64,000 nucleotides of DNA from Tetraselmis striata (GCA_006384855.1 VCJN01000418.1:1-64000), one strand, 5' to 3'; shown: positions 43,481-55,860, numbered from the stretch's first letter. Notes: a model not told the origin generated them from the letters alone. Numbers and translations: made by a program.

Positions 43481-44500
43481 TGGTTTGGCCGTTGCGGGCA
43501 TGCCAGTGCTCAGCGGTTGCGAGTGGCTTTATATTTGCTGGCAGTGACCGCGGCCGCGCAAGTTGCTACGCGGAGCGAGATAGCCACGAATCTAAGTTAG
43601 GGAACGCTAAGGCAGCAGGGTGAGGCAGCAGATGCCGGGCGGAGCGGTGGGAAGTGCATAGTGCTTCTCGGTGTTGTAGGCTAGCCGAACTATGGGCGCA
43701 TCGGCCGCTGCACGAGGCTGTGGGGTGGTGGATGGACACGGTGGGGCTAGAGGTGGAACGGCCGTTGCGCGGGCTGTGAAGGTTTTGTTTGGGAATGGCG
43801 GTGCACATGTCGACCACGCAACGGGGCTGTGGGTTTCTGGATAGTGTTGGTGGAACAAGTGGGAGAGCGGCCGCTGCGTGGGGCTTTGGGGTGGTGGGTG
43901 GAAATGGTGGGGCTATAGTATGGGTGGATCGGCCATTGTGCGTGGCTGTTTATGTGTGGATGATGTTGTATTGCTATTGGTACGGGTAGGGCCTGAGCTG
44001 CCGCTGCGCGGGGGTACTATTTTAGGAATGAAGCTGTGAGGGTAGGGGCGGAGGGGGTGCTGGGCTATTGGATGAAGGAAGTTGGCCTAGGGGCGAAGCG
44101 GCCCGCGCGGGGCTGTGTGTTTATGAATGAATGTGTGGGGCTGAGCGGGAATGTGAGTTTATGTTGGATGAAGGTGTGGGGCTAGGGGCGGAGCGGCCGC
44201 TGCGCGGGTATGATGGTTTATGGATGAAGGTAATTGGCCTAGGAACAGAGCGGCCGCTGCGCGGGGCCAAGGGTTGATGAATAAAGATGTGGCGCTAGGG
44301 GCGGAGCGGCCGCTGCGCGGGGCTATGGCTTTTCTGGATGAAGGTGTGGGGCGAGGGGCGGAGCGGCTGCAGCGCGGGGCTGTGGGTTTGTGGTTAAAGG
44401 TGTGGGGATAGGAGCGGGGCGGCCGCTGCGCGGGGCTGTAGGATGGTGGATAGTGATGCGTGTGCACCATGCATGTGGAGCGGCCGCTGCGTGGGGGCTT
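43480..44500. repeat. Degenerate ~60-bp GC-rich minisatellite with NotI sites
   Basis: The unit is approximately GGGGCGGAGCGGCCGCTGCG then CGGGGCTGTGGGTTT and GGATGAAGGTGTGGGGCTAG. About a dozen copies are visible, best conserved from 44030 to 44490. Many copies contain the 8-base NotI site GCGGCCGC. Reading frames through the array are repeat artefacts (no consistent start, differing frames). Confidence 0.8.
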
Positions 44501-45310
44501 TGGACTATTTGGGGATCGTGTTGCATGCAGTCCATAGTAGCCTTGGCGAGAAGCTGCTCATAATTGGCCAATCACGCATTCAATTTAATGTGTTATGACA
44601 AGACTTCGCCGCCTCTGGCGCTCCGTTTTGGATTGAACCCCCACTTCCGCTTCTTGCTGCGAGACCTCTTCGAAGCTTCTTTTCTGTCGGCGCCTCCACC
44701 TCACATTCGGCCAAGTGCCGCTTTTGGAGTGGCCCGGGATTGTGTCATGGGGAGAGCGTCCCTACTGCGTAGAGCGGCCGCGGGCGAGTGGCGATGCCTG
44801 GTCGGTGGCTGCCATGGCGGTTCCCGCCTCTGGTGGGCCGTAGCTGGACTTCCTTCTGGATTCTGTATATGGAATTCTTGAATGTTGCACATGTAATAAC
44901 GCTATCCGTAAGGATAACCGATAGTGTTCTAAACTACTTTATGTGGTTTCTCTAGTTGTACGGGATAACCTTGGCGCGGCGCCCGTAGCGCGCGATCACG
45001 CGCGCATGATTGCGGGGGCCGGTCAGAGCCCCGCTTCTCCGCGTCGCACTCGTCCAGACAGCAAGCCTTTTTTTATCAGGACACAGGTGAAAGATTATGT
45101 TCATGTCTCTGCCGGTTCTGTCGGCAGCCCTGCCTGGGCGCCGCCGTGTATAAGTTCTTCACCCGTGAGGGGGACACGTATACTCGTATACTCGAACTAC
45201 GGCTATTTGCTTTCGTCCCCCCCCCCCCCCCACCCCGCCTCGGCAGGTGGAATCTTCGCCGCGGGTGGAGAGCCTGGGCAGTCTGCGAGTGCTTGGCGGT
45301 GATAGCTGCC
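44501..45310. other. 5' flank of the coiled-coil gene
   Basis: A poly-C tract (45219-45231) followed by CGCCTCGGCAG (to about 45246) looks like the end of an intron in the 5' leader of the gene that starts at 45311. No other feature is evident. Confidence 0.4.
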
Positions 45311-47469
45311 ATGTCATCGGGCGGCGACCTGGAAGTGCTGGTCGTCGAAGCGGCGCGACGGTTCGCCTCTGCGGGCGCGGCGCTCGTCGCCGCTGAGGCG
45401 GGAGGAAGCACGCAGTACGTCGGGACAAGTAGAAATAATAACGCATCTCACACCCCACCAAGGTCGCTGGCTGATTCAGCGCCGACGTGCTGCCGGGCTG
45501 CTGCTGGGCTGCGGGACCTGGACGCACTGGCGAAGAGCCTCTCACGGCAGCTGGCCGCTTTGCAAACACAGTGGAGGAACCACGCCGCCCAGCACCGGGC
45601 GCAGTGCAGCTACGACTGCCTTGACGGGGCCTGCGATAAAAACGACGGAGAGGTCGACGCGATATTGGACGCCCTGGTTGTTGAGGTGGAACAAAGGGTG
45701 ACGCCAACGGAGTCTGCACCCAGAGCGCGGGGATATCCCGTCGCTGGAGCTTCTCCCCATGCCGGCCACTGTGAAGTGGGACAGCTCCTGCACATGGAAG
45801 CTGATAGTAGCTGGACGCCAACCACACGCGAAGCGCGGGAGCGCATGCGTGCGATATGGCGCTCAGTGGTGCGTGAGATTGAGCAGAGTCTGGTGCAAGT
45901 GGCGGCTCTGACGCCAGCCGAGGACCCTGCCTCTTCTGCGGCCTGGAGGCTGCTGTCCAGGGACCCGGGAACCCACCGCACCTCGCCATGCACAGAGACC
46001 GCAGTGCGAGACGCGAAGGCTCGCAGCTCCGTGCAGCTTGCCATTGAAGCTGCCGCGCACCCCCAGGGCTCTAGAGCATCCTGGCCTCCCGCTGTCAACT
46101 GCGCCAGCAGTCTACACAATGACGCTGTAATTGGGGCGGTGCAGAGCATCAGTATTTCCCCTGATTGCCATGCAGGGAGTGACAATGCAGTGGCGCCGCT
46201 TGCCGTGGCAGAAATCGCCCGCCTGCAGAGGCAGGTGGAGCATTTATCGGCAGACCTGCTCCGCTTAGAGCAGGGTAGTATTACCCTGGATTTGGAGCGT
46301 GCGGCCCTCCGCGCCGAGCAGGAGCATTGCAGTCTGGAACGTCAGCAGCTTGAGTTCGAACGCCAGAGGTTGACAGCAGCGGAGGAGGGGCTCAAGGCGA
46401 GTGCTAGCCAAGCTCCCCGCTCCGCCTTTCCCAGGTCCACTTTCCTTTGCTACGGCTCTCCCGCTGCGCAGCCTGCAGTATGATGGGGCTCACACAATTG
46501 GTTCCTGCTCGCAGGCATTGCTCAGGGCATCAATACAGGAGGTGAAAACCTCATCAACGCTAGCGTCTGGACGACAGCCGTCCAACAGAGCTACTGAGCA
46601 TCAGGTCCCCCACACGCTCAGATGTGGGTCCAGCCCCTCAGCCATGCAAGCACATGTGTGCGCTGACCCCCTCTTGCTTTGCTACTACTCTGCAGGGCAT
46701 ATCATCCACAAGCGGTTTCGACCTGAGATCGTTGCCAGCCTCACCGACATCAGCGGCCTCTGTGCTCAGGCATGTCCATCATAGTGTGATGAGCTTCGCC
46801 AGGGCGCAGGCAAGCGAAGCCCAAGCTCACCAGGTGTCGGAATCCCCAGGATCGCTACCAAAATCCAAGCGTGTGGTCAATCCAGGCGACTGCCCTGCAG
46901 AGGAGCACAGCCTGCATGACTGGCGAGAGGGAGAAGGCGTAGGGGCTACAGAGGAGCACCAGCGGATACTGGTGCCAGTGTGCAGCTCCGTGCCAATATC
47001 TATAGACCGGCAGCACTACGCAAGAGGCAGCGTGTCCCCAGGAGGGGAGGAGTCCCTCCACAAGTGCTCCTTGCCGGCTTCTGACCCACGCGTGTCCTTG
47101 CCTGCAATGACGGAGCTCATCATATCTCAAGCTGCAACCAACAAGACCGCTGACCGTGCCACTGCGGGGCGTCGCTCAAACCCAGAGATTGGTGGCGCCA
47201 GGGGTACACACGGTGCCGCGCTTCGATTTGGGCTGTCAAGCTACGAGTACAACCATCAGCGCGCATCCAGTGTTACATACTCTGAGTCCAGGAGCAGCCA
47301 GCCTGGCCCAGCCAAGTTGCGTAGGGCGGCCCAACTTCAGCGTAAGTCCTTGGCCATGGAGATAGCGGACGAATTCCAGGTGTTCTCAAAGACGGCTGTA
47401 CCAGAGGCATACAGGGCGAAGGCCTGGAAGGCGTTGCGCCAGGCGGAGAAGGAGAACCAGTGGCGATGA
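45311..47469 (+). CDS. Coiled-coil protein of unknown function, 3 exons
   Basis: I do not recognise the family. Exons 45311-46396, 46515-46604 and 46696-47469 give 1,950 nt (649 aa) with all junctions in phase 0. The first intron uses a GC-AG pair (AAG|gcgagt...tcgcag), the second GT-AG. The start at 45311 (MSSGGDLEVLVVEAARRF) is the first Met after a probable leader acceptor. Residues about 303-362 (RQVEHLSADLLRLEQ... ERQQLEFERQRL) form a strong coiled coil; the middle is Ser/Pro/Ala-rich and probably disordered. The basic C-terminus includes KLRRAAQLQRKSLAMEIADE and ends KALRQAEKENQWR. No signal peptide or membrane span is seen. A structural or scaffolding role is only a guess. The gene is convergent with the FHA gene, 305 bases away. 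Confidence 0.6.
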
Positions 47470-47774
47470 AACAGAGTGTGCACTTGCTTTATGAGCCGTT
47501 GTAGGAACTAATCAGTGATTGTGGCTTATCGCACTGGGGGCAAGGTGGGCCCATAGCACTGGCGGGCCTGGGTGCAGTACACATGTGGTGACATTGGTTG
47601 CTCGGAGATGCAAATAGCATTGGTAACAGCAGTAAACGTCTTTAAATCCTACCTACAGTTGCAGGTAAGGTGGTGCGCTGCGCCAGCAAATACAGGCTTC
47701 AAAAATATGTCAAAGTTTACTGAGGGTGGGTCCTTGCAAACTGGCAGCTCATTAACATCCATCCTGCCTATTAT

Positions 47775-48850
47775 CTACAGCACCTCCACGTCAATAGCAT
47801 CAGCAGGGACGTCTGTGCCTAGCTTCTCGTCATCAAGTAGCACGTACCGGCAAAGGAATTCATCCCCTGCCATGGATATGCAAGCATAGTGCCTTAGCGA
47901 CTCATAGCTATATCAATAGGATGTAGGCAGCCCATTGTGAAAACATGATCTGAACAGTAGCGAGTGGGACTCACCAAAGATTACTTCAGAGCCTATCGGG
48001 AGAGGAGTAGCCACCATCTCATCGAGGCTGTCTCCATCAATGTATGTTCCATTTGTGCTCCCTAAATCTGTCACTGCAACCTGGTTCCCATCTGGCAAAA
48101 AACAGAATTGTTATGCAAGCCAGCAGGAGCGAAAGAGACAACAAAGGTACCCTCTTAGTTGGTACCCTCATAGCAGTGAGGCCTAAGCACGTCAAGAGAA
48201 ACAAGATGGGATCCTCACCAAACTTGATGAGCGCATGACGGCTGGAGACGGTGGGCACGCCAAGCACAACATCCGCTGGCGGATCACGGCCCACTTCAAA
48301 GGTGCCGATGGTCTTGAGGTCGATGGGCCCCGGAATAGTGTACTCGCCGTCGAGGTGCTCACAGTTGCCATCACCTGCAAGGCCAGCTCATCTCAGCCCG
48401 TAGCCCAGCGCCCTTCTCCCAATGCCATGGGTGACCAACATTACACAGGAAATCAAGATCAATCGGTATATGCGGGGCTGAGCGTCGCGGCTGCTGAGGG
48501 CTGGCGTCACCCGTGGGTTCCAGGACCAGCGCGTTGGACACAGTCAACTGCGCCCTGCGGGACGAGCCTGTGCGGCCGCAGCTTGGGCGTCAGGGCGGGC
48601 GATCCAATCAAGCGCTGAAGCTCTCATAAGGCGCGATCATAAGGGAGTGGCGAGAAGCGGCGAGGCACATAGGCATGGTCATGTAGTACGAGTAGGGAAA
48701 GTTAGCTGCGTCAAGCGCGATGACTGCTGTGTGTCAGGCGGGCTCGGGACCTTTGGCGCGGCGGTTCGCCAGTGCGGCGGTTGAAAAGCGACTACCACCG
48801 CAGCGCGTCGTCGCCGTCCGGCTGGCTATGACCAGGGCAGGGAAGGCCAT
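47775..48850 (-). CDS. FHA-domain protein, probably plastid-targeted, 5 exons
   Basis: Exons 48850-48751, 48567-48511, 48374-48219, 48091-47975 and 47866-47775 are GT-AG with agreeing phases, giving 522 nt (173 aa plus stop). The forkhead-associated domain (about residues 55-160) has its phosphothreonine-binding marks: GR at 81-82, SSRH at 96-99 and GSTNGT at 115-120. The domain opens EPTGDGNCEHLDGEY and closes EVIFGDEFLCRYVLLDD, like small plastid FHA proteins of plants (from memory). The first 35-40 residues (MAFPALVIASRTATTRCGG...) are Ser/Ala/Arg-rich with almost no acids, as in transit peptides. It probably binds a phosphorylated partner; which one is unknown. A young copia element sits 223 bases upstream of the start codon and may affect expression. 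Confidence 0.85.
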
Positions 48851-49067
48851 TGTTGACGCAGAGCAATGTGCACGTGTCGGGCACTTTAGCGAGGTTGTGG
48901 GACGGAAGGTGGGGCTGTGTGGGCTGTGGGTTGACGAAACCGATTGCAACGAACCTACCGTGATGCTGGAGGAAAGTTCTCCAGAGGCGGTGGCGCGCCG
49001 CGCCCGCCTGTGGTCATCTCTCGCGCGGACGAGGCACGGAACTACAGTACCAGTATGAATTGACGTG

Positions 49068-49072
49068 GAGTC
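49068..49072. repeat. Target-site duplication of the copia element, left copy (GAGTC)
   Basis: GAGTC directly precedes the 5' LTR and is repeated exactly at 56402-56406 after the 3' LTR. A 5-bp duplication is the usual size for Ty1/copia integration. Confidence 0.95.
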
Positions 49073-49554
49073 TGTTGGACCCAGGGTACCCCGGTACCCT
49101 GAATCCGCTTTTTCTCTCTGTGAAATCCGCATTTTTCTGGCTGCCGTACCTGTGCCTAATTTGGACCTTATGGCAGCAGTACGGCACCAAAGCATGGCAC
49201 CTAGGCATCTTTGCCAGTTGGCCTTCTTAGACGGAGAGGTGTTCGTTCTAAGTGACACCTAGTCGGCTGGTATAAATTGCCAGCCTCGGCTCCTTGTAAT
49301 TCAGTCAACTGCTTTTCCAGAAATATTCCGACTCACCCTTTCTCTCTCGTGACAGTGCCACTCAGCCATCACCACGGCGACAGCGACTACCTATCGTCCA
49401 TCGCCCACGGCTCATAGCAGCCCTTTGCCTTTCCAGCTCGCACCTTGCTTGCTGGCACTCGACATGATTCGACGCGTGCACGCCGACTCTCGCCGACTCT
49501 CCCCCCATCAGTGACAGTGCCACTCAGCCATCACTTCGACAATCCCCTCCGACA
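49073..49554 (+). repeat. 5' LTR of the copia element
   Basis: 482 bp, TGTTGG...CCGACA. It holds an internal palindrome GGGTACCCCGGTACCC and a TATA-like TATAAATTG at about 49270, likely the promoter. It matches 55920-56401 base for base as far as I can compare. Confidence 0.95.
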
Positions 49555-49746
49555 GGTTTTTGGGCCCTCCCCTTTGGTTCGACGTCTTGCCCCGTGCTCG
49601 ACGCCTGCCAGAGGCTTCAACCTGCGTGTATCTCGACCCTCGACAACTTTCGACGGTCGACGGCGCCGTGCGACGAGTTTTTTTCTTCCCACCCGCCCAC
49701 CCCTACAGTTATACATCCTCAAGCACAAGTGCGCCATCCCTTCGCA

Positions 49747-50700
49747 ATGTCTACCAGCATCAACACCGGCATGATGAACACCCCCCGGCCAATCTGGCTC
49801 GGCAGAGTGCGATCAACACCGACCCTGGCCACGCCCCACCACCTCCTGACTTCCGTGATGATACCAGTTCTGACGACGCCTTCAGCATGGACGGGGCGTC
49901 AGACGATGACTCCGAGGTCGTCCAGCATATCAAGCCAGCTGCGGTGAAGCCGGCACTCGACCTCAAGAACGTCCCCATATGGGACAACGCCATCTCTACA
50001 CGAGACAACGCTCAAGCCATCAAGATCGCTCTCGGCAGCGCTGGCTACTTGGACACCACCAAGGGCAAAGGCACCCGTCAGGAGCAAATGATCCTTCTGG
50101 CCGCCCTACGCCACGCAACAGCCCATTATCCCATGGCACTGGCCATCGTCAACAGCATCAGCATGGATTCCAGGAAGTGTGGATACACCGCATGGAAGGC
50201 TCTTCTTACTGAGCTCCAGGGCTCAGCCATGGAGGAGCGTAAGCGCTTGGAGGAAGAGATCACAGCGGGCCAGCTCCCGAATGAGCCGGTTCAGGTGTAT
50301 GTTCGTCGCTACCAGAACCTCTGGAATCTGCTGAACAAGGCACATGGCCAGTGGACCTTCGAGTACGTGGCTGCCAACTACCTCATCCCAGGCCTTCACC
50401 CAGACTACGATCATATCGTCGACACCATCACCTCGGCGGCCACTGTCAACGAGAAGCTGGCGACCATCATCAGCGCCGGACAGAACATGGAGGCGCGCAA
50501 GCGTCAGCGTCAGCAGCGCGTCCGCGCGTGCCCGCCAAACCTCATTAATTCCTACAGCCCCAGGGACCCGCAGCACACCACCGGGCCCAGCGTTGTCTGC
50601 AGACGGTGTGACCGTCCGGGCCATACCCAGCAGCAGTGTGTGGCCAGGCGCCATGCCAATGGCCTGCGTATCCTGGATGACACCACGCCGACCAGCACCA
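49747..50700 (+). mobile_element. copia gag region with zinc knuckle
   Basis: A UBN2-like capsid segment (PIWDNAISTRDNAQAIKIAL, then YTAWKALLTELQGSAMEER and VQVYVRRYQNLWNLLNKA) is followed by a CCHC zinc knuckle (CRRCDRPGHTQQQC at about 50602-50643). A Gln/His/Pro-rich stretch runs on to about 51100. This part packages the element RNA into particles in the family. Confidence 0.85.
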
Positions 50701-51499
50701 TGACCAACCCTCGCTATGACCGCCATCAGCGCGCGCCTGCGGAGCGTCGCGTCAACACCAACTATGGCCACCACCCGCGCGACAACTACCGCCATCGGGC
50801 GCCGCCAGGCCAGCCTTTCTACAACGACAACCGCAACAATCAGGACAGGCCCCAGCGGCAGCAGTGTTGGACAAACCAGGGCGGCAACGACGGCATGCAG
50901 CGTCATCAGCAACCGGTCGGCTTCGTCTCCCCGGCTGGACATCAGCACCCGGGTCATCAGCAGGCCAGCGACACCTTCACCCAGCGGCCGACGGGACACA
51001 AGGAGGCCTACCCGTTCGTGGGAGTGTCCCCATCGGCACAACACCACAGCAGCCTGCCTATCATGCTCACCTGCAACACTACCGCCCCAGGAGGGGCGGA
51101 CACCGGAGCACAGGAGGGGGAGGGCGAGGACAGCGCGGAGGATGACTTACATGACCCCTGGCACGTCCCCTATTCCGACTCTTATGCCGACTTCGAGTCC
51201 CCGTTCTCACACTCATGGCATGTTCACCGCTCCCGCCCTCACCCCGACGCCTTCCCGATCTTCGATACCCCCGACACCCCCCCCCCCCCGCTTGAACGTT
51301 TACTCCCATCCCTACTCCCTCGATCCCCCCATCCACCTATTCGACATGAATTGGCAACGTCCCCACCCCGTCCCCACCCCAGCCCAACCCCTATGCCTCA
51401 CTTCACCCACATTTCCCGCCTCGGCGGCGTTGGCATCCCACATTCTTCATGCGGAGCAAGGCGCCCTGCGTGGCGACCCGCCACCAACACTACCGCTCC

Positions 51500-52460
51500 T
51501 CACCGCTGCGCCGATCCTCCCGCTGCCAACCTCTCTGGTCATCGACCATCTCTTTTCGCCCTGCCATGGCCCATCGGCATCTGAAGTAGAGGCTCTGGTA
51601 GAATACGGCTTCACCATCCACAAGATCACCGGCGCCGACCCGTCGCCCGAGGCTCGTACTATGTGGACGCATCGCCTACATGTCATCAGCGACAAGTACC
51701 CGGACCGTCTGCCCCCTTCAGCATTTCAGGACTGTCATGCCAGGACCCCCATGGACGTCAACAACCTCACTATCGCGGAGCTGGAGACCCTGCGTCCGGT
51801 CACCCTCATCGTGTCAGGCCCACCGTGTCAACAGTGGTCGCGCGCTGGCTCACGCCTTGGCTGGCAGGACCATCGCTCTCGGGCCTTTGCTTCCGTCATC
51901 AGTTTCATCCGTTTCTACTTGACTACACAGCCCACACCGGTGCGCTACATTGTGGAGAATGTTCCAGGCGCGCTGGACTTCCATGAGATACTCTCCTCAC
52001 TTGGCACCGGCAACATCATGCGTGCGACCGCCTGCGGCTCGGCGGCTCACCGCGACACCCTCCCGTGGACCAATATCGCTTCGCACACCGACGTTCAGGA
52101 CTACATCAACAACATCAACGCCATCGAGCTCACCGACCCCGGCCCATGCGCGTGGGACCTCTGTATATCCGAATTCCCCCACTTTACTCCAGTGGTGACA
52201 ACTGACTACTTTCCGAAGTTCGTCGTCCGCCCCGGCTCATACGCTTTTCGCATGCAAAACCAACGGTCAGCCGGGCACTGGCATGGTCTACGAACATGAT
52301 GGCCCCTGGTCCTGGGCAGACAACGGGAGATGGTGCGAACCCCCTGCAGCTCTACGCGCTCGCGCCATGGGCTTCACCTTGGATGATCTGCCCACATCTC
52401 ACCTTTCTGAGGCGACACTGCGCAAACTTCTCGGCGGGGTCATCGATCTCAACGTCATGC
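51500..52460 (+). mobile_element. C5 DNA methyltransferase domain within the copia element
   Basis: Methylates position 5 of cytosine in DNA in the family. Motifs in order: a derived motif I (VIDHLFSPCHGPSASEVEAL, near 51540); motif IV with the catalytic Cys (VSGPPCQQWSRAG, about 51810-51850); motif VI (RYIVENVPGA, about 51940-51970); a region like motif VIII (CGSAAHRDTLPWTNIA, about 52034-52080); and C-terminal motifs (ALRARAMGFTLDDLP, then LSEATLRKLLGGVID, about 52350-52450), comparable to motifs IX/X. The shape is nearer to DNMT3-like enzymes than to CMT or DNMT1, judged by eye. It lies between gag and protease, where ordinary copia elements have nothing. Confidence 0.8.
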
Positions 52461-52539
52461 GCAACTACATCAAGGCTGTCTCGGGCGCCGCCCCTTCCCC
52501 AGCCGTCATCACTGTCTGCCACACGTCATACGGCACCCT

Positions 52540-53185
52540 CATCACCAGCGATGGCGAAGCATGGGTACTCATCGACTCGGGAGCATCCTCTCACGTCAAT
52601 GCCCACCGCACCGACTACATCTACTACATGGAAATTGCGGCGGAGCAATTTCTGGTGGGCGGTTTCGGGCACCCGGCAGTCGGCATCGGCACCACGCTGG
52701 CGCCAACACTAGACATCACAGGCAGGCCACATACCATTGTGGCACGAGACTGTTACCATACTCCTGACATCACCTCCAGTGTCGGTCTCACCAACATCAG
52801 CCGCCTCCTCAGCACCCATCAACTCAGCAAGCAGGGCTACTCTTTCTGCTTCAGCCGCCTCCTCAACAGCATGATCACCCCAGATGGCGCAGTCATCCAA
52901 CTTCAGCCCTACCCCGGCACCACAGGCATGTACGGCATCAAGCTCCTTCCCATCCGCGATCCGTCTCATGGGGTCATGGCACTGCCATCTCCAACGGCCT
53001 CCTACTCCCTGTGGCATCTTCGACTTGGTCATCGCTGCGCGCGCCACATGGAGCTCACCCAACAACATGCCATCGGCATCCCGAAACTCGGATCTGCCCC
53101 GGAGGCCATATGCCCAGCGTGCATTCAGGCCAAATCCCACCAGCAGTCAGTCAATCGTCAGCCCTCCCCACGCGCGGAGGCACCA
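52540..53185 (+). mobile_element. copia protease and GAG-pre-integrase region
   Basis: The aspartic protease active-site motif appears as VLIDSGASSHVNA (about 52565-52603). The GAG-pre-integrase zinc segment follows (LWHLRLGHRCARHMEL...CPACIQAK, about 53010-53135), giving the HHCC finger in front of the integrase core. Confidence 0.85.
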
Positions 53186-53188
53186 TAA

Positions 53189-53870
53189 ATGCTCGTGGTC
53201 ATCGACGACTGGAAGGGACCTTGTCCGTCGGTCACTGGCGCGCAGCATGTTTTCGGCGCGGTGGATTCCTACACTGGAGTAAAGGTAGCGATCACCATGC
53301 GCACCAAGGACGAGGCCGTCCGCGCCGTCCATCAACTTCATGCGGCGGTTCTCGGCATGGGTCACACCGTTCAACGCATACGTGCCGATCGCAGCGCGGC
53401 TTATACCGGCTCTCCGTTTCGTCAAGCATGTGCAGACCTCAACATCGCGCTGGAGTTTACCGCATCCCACTCTCATCATGAGGCAGGCCTGGCGGAGCGC
53501 TCTTTCCGCACTATCGGTGAGTGTGCCCAAGCCATGCTTCTCCACGCCGGCCTCGACCGCACCTTCTAGGACTGGGCGTATCTTCACGCCGTCTATCTCT
53601 GCAACCGCCAGTGGAGCTCGTCCGTCAACGCCATACCTTACACGCTGATGACCGGTCGCAAACCCGACCTCGCCAACCTGCATGTTTTCGGCTGTGTGGC
53701 CTGGGTCAACATACCTGTGACTATGCGGGCAGCCAAGGGAGAAATGACACCTAAATCCTGGCCGGGCATCTACGTTGGCCACCATGAGGACTCCGCCGGC
53801 TACCGCATATACAACCCGGCTACCAGGCGCGAAACGGTTACACGCGATGTCATCTTTGATGAGGTGACAC
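53189..53870 (+). mobile_element. copia integrase core
   Basis: The rve core is visible: VIDDWKGPCPSV and VDSYTG at the start, RADRSAAYTGSPF in the middle, and SHSHHEAGLAERSFRTIGEC with the catalytic Glu region. The copia-type downstream segment (PYTLMTGRKPDLANLHVFGC) follows near 53635-53695. Confidence 0.85.
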
Positions 53871-54279
53871 GACCCTTCTCCAGCACACCGGCACTCTCTA
53901 TGCCAGTCTTCCAGCTCCCCGACGATGACCACCTCATGGATGAGCCGCAACCCTTGGACCAGCAGGAGGGGCCCCACGCGCCACCTCCCATGCCGCCTCC
54001 CATGCCGCCGTCAGCGGCGCTTGCCTCCGCGCAGGAGGGGCCCCCACCTCCGCAGCCAGAAGGGACGTATCTTCCGCGTCATCAGGAGGGGGACGCCACA
54101 GCACTGCCAACTCCTCACTCCAGTGGATCAGCGCACATATCTTCTCCTTATGTCGACTTTAGCGACTACCACCCCAAGCTGGTAGCATCCGCCATCACGG
54201 AGGTTGTGCGCCCCTACCCGGCGCATGTGGCCGCCCTCGCCCTGCCAGCACCCACTGTCCGCGTGTCCAAGGCGCCGCG

Positions 54280-55860
54280 CAACTACAAGGAGGCCATCTC
54301 CAGCAATCACCCCGATGACTGGAAACAGTCCATGGACCGAGAGATCGCCTCTATCACCAAGATGGAGACCTTTGTTTGGATCAGCATTCCTGACCTTCGC
54401 CGTGACAACCCATCAGCAATCATCATACAGACGGCGTGGGCCTTTGCGGAGAAACAAGACAAGGATGGCAACCTCATCAAGCGCAAGGCCAAAGTGGTTG
54501 TCCGCGGCGATCAACTTACTGCCGGCGAGAACTATGATGACACTAAGACCTATGCCCCAGTCGTCAGCTTCATCGCCTTGCGCACCACTATTGCTCTCGC
54601 AGTTCAACTTGACTGGGAGCTGTACCAATTCGACGTCACCTGTGCTTTCCTCAACGCTAACCTCGATGAAGATGTCTACGTCTACCCCCCCCCCCCCCCC
54701 GGCTACGGCCGCAAGGATCAGGCTTGGAAACTCGTTAAGGCACTCTATGGCGTGCCGCAGGCACCCAAGGCGTGGTTTCTGCGCTTTTCTTCTTTTCTCC
54801 GTGACTTCGGCTTCGTCAGCTCCGAGTGCGATCCAGGCGTATGGACGCTGCTCGCAGTCGATAAATCGCTGCTGGCCATCCTATGCGTCTATGTCGATGA
54901 CATCATGCTGGCTGCCTCCCCGTCGTCCGACATCCGGGAGCGTTTTCAGACTTCTCTCTTCTCTACGTTTGATGCAACTACTGACGGCCTATGCACCTGG
55001 CTTCTTGGCATGGCCATTGATCGCAAGCCGGGAGGCGTGCTCCACCTCCATCAGGAGAAGTACATCAACGACATCTTGACTACCTTCAACATGGCGGCGT
55101 GCGCGCCTCGCCGCCTACCCCGCACACCGGATACCGATTTTCATGACCCTACAGGCACGCCCCTCGACACCAAACTCTTTCCCTATCCCAATCTTGTTGG
55201 TAGCCTTATCTGGCTGGCTGTGGCATCACGCCCGGACATTGCGTTCGTGGTCGGCCGCCTGTGCGCCTACATGGCGTCCCCCACCGAGCGTCACTGGCAG
55301 ATCGCCGTATCAGTGCTGCGCTACCTCAAGGGCACCCCCAACCATGGCCTCATTTTCCGGAAGCAACTGGACAACGAGGCACCTGACTTCCTCTTTTTTG
55401 TGGACGCTGACTGGGCAACCTTCGTGCCCAAACGCCGCTCCACTACCGGCTATCTTGCCCTGGTGCATGGCACCCCAGTTGCCTACCGCACGCAAGTTCA
55501 GAAGAGCGTGGCCCTGTCTACTGCCGAGGCGGAGTTCGTGGCGCTCTGCATGGCATGCAAATGTCTGGCGTTTATTCGCGTTCTTCTGCGCCAGCTCCAC
55601 CACCCCACCACTGACCCAGTGCGGGTATGCGAGGACAATCAAGCGTGCATCGTTCAGGTGAAACATGGTATGATTACAAGCGCGCAACGCCACATTGACC
55701 TCAAGTTTCAGTATGCAGCCCAACTCTGCCAAGATGGCGTCATCGACATGCACTACACGCCTACCGCAGACCGGCTCGCCGATTTCTTCACTAAGGCACT
55801 GCCGCTGACTACCTTTCTTCGTTTCCGCGCTTTCCTGATGGGGTCATCCGAGGAGCCCCG
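54280..55860 (+). mobile_element. copia reverse transcriptase and RNase H
   Basis: The reverse transcriptase has KAKVVVRGD, YQFDVTCAFLNANLDEDVYV, KALYGVPQAPKAWF and the YVDD active site (CVYVDDIMLAA, about 54885-54917). The RNase H domain follows from about 55390 (FFVDADWA, SLSTAEAEFVALC-like ALSTAEAEFVAL, RHIDLKFQYA), ending with DFFTKAL. Confidence 0.9.

Noticed and set aside
43566-44571. Several open frames on both strands
   Set aside because: They are translations of the ~60-bp minisatellite.
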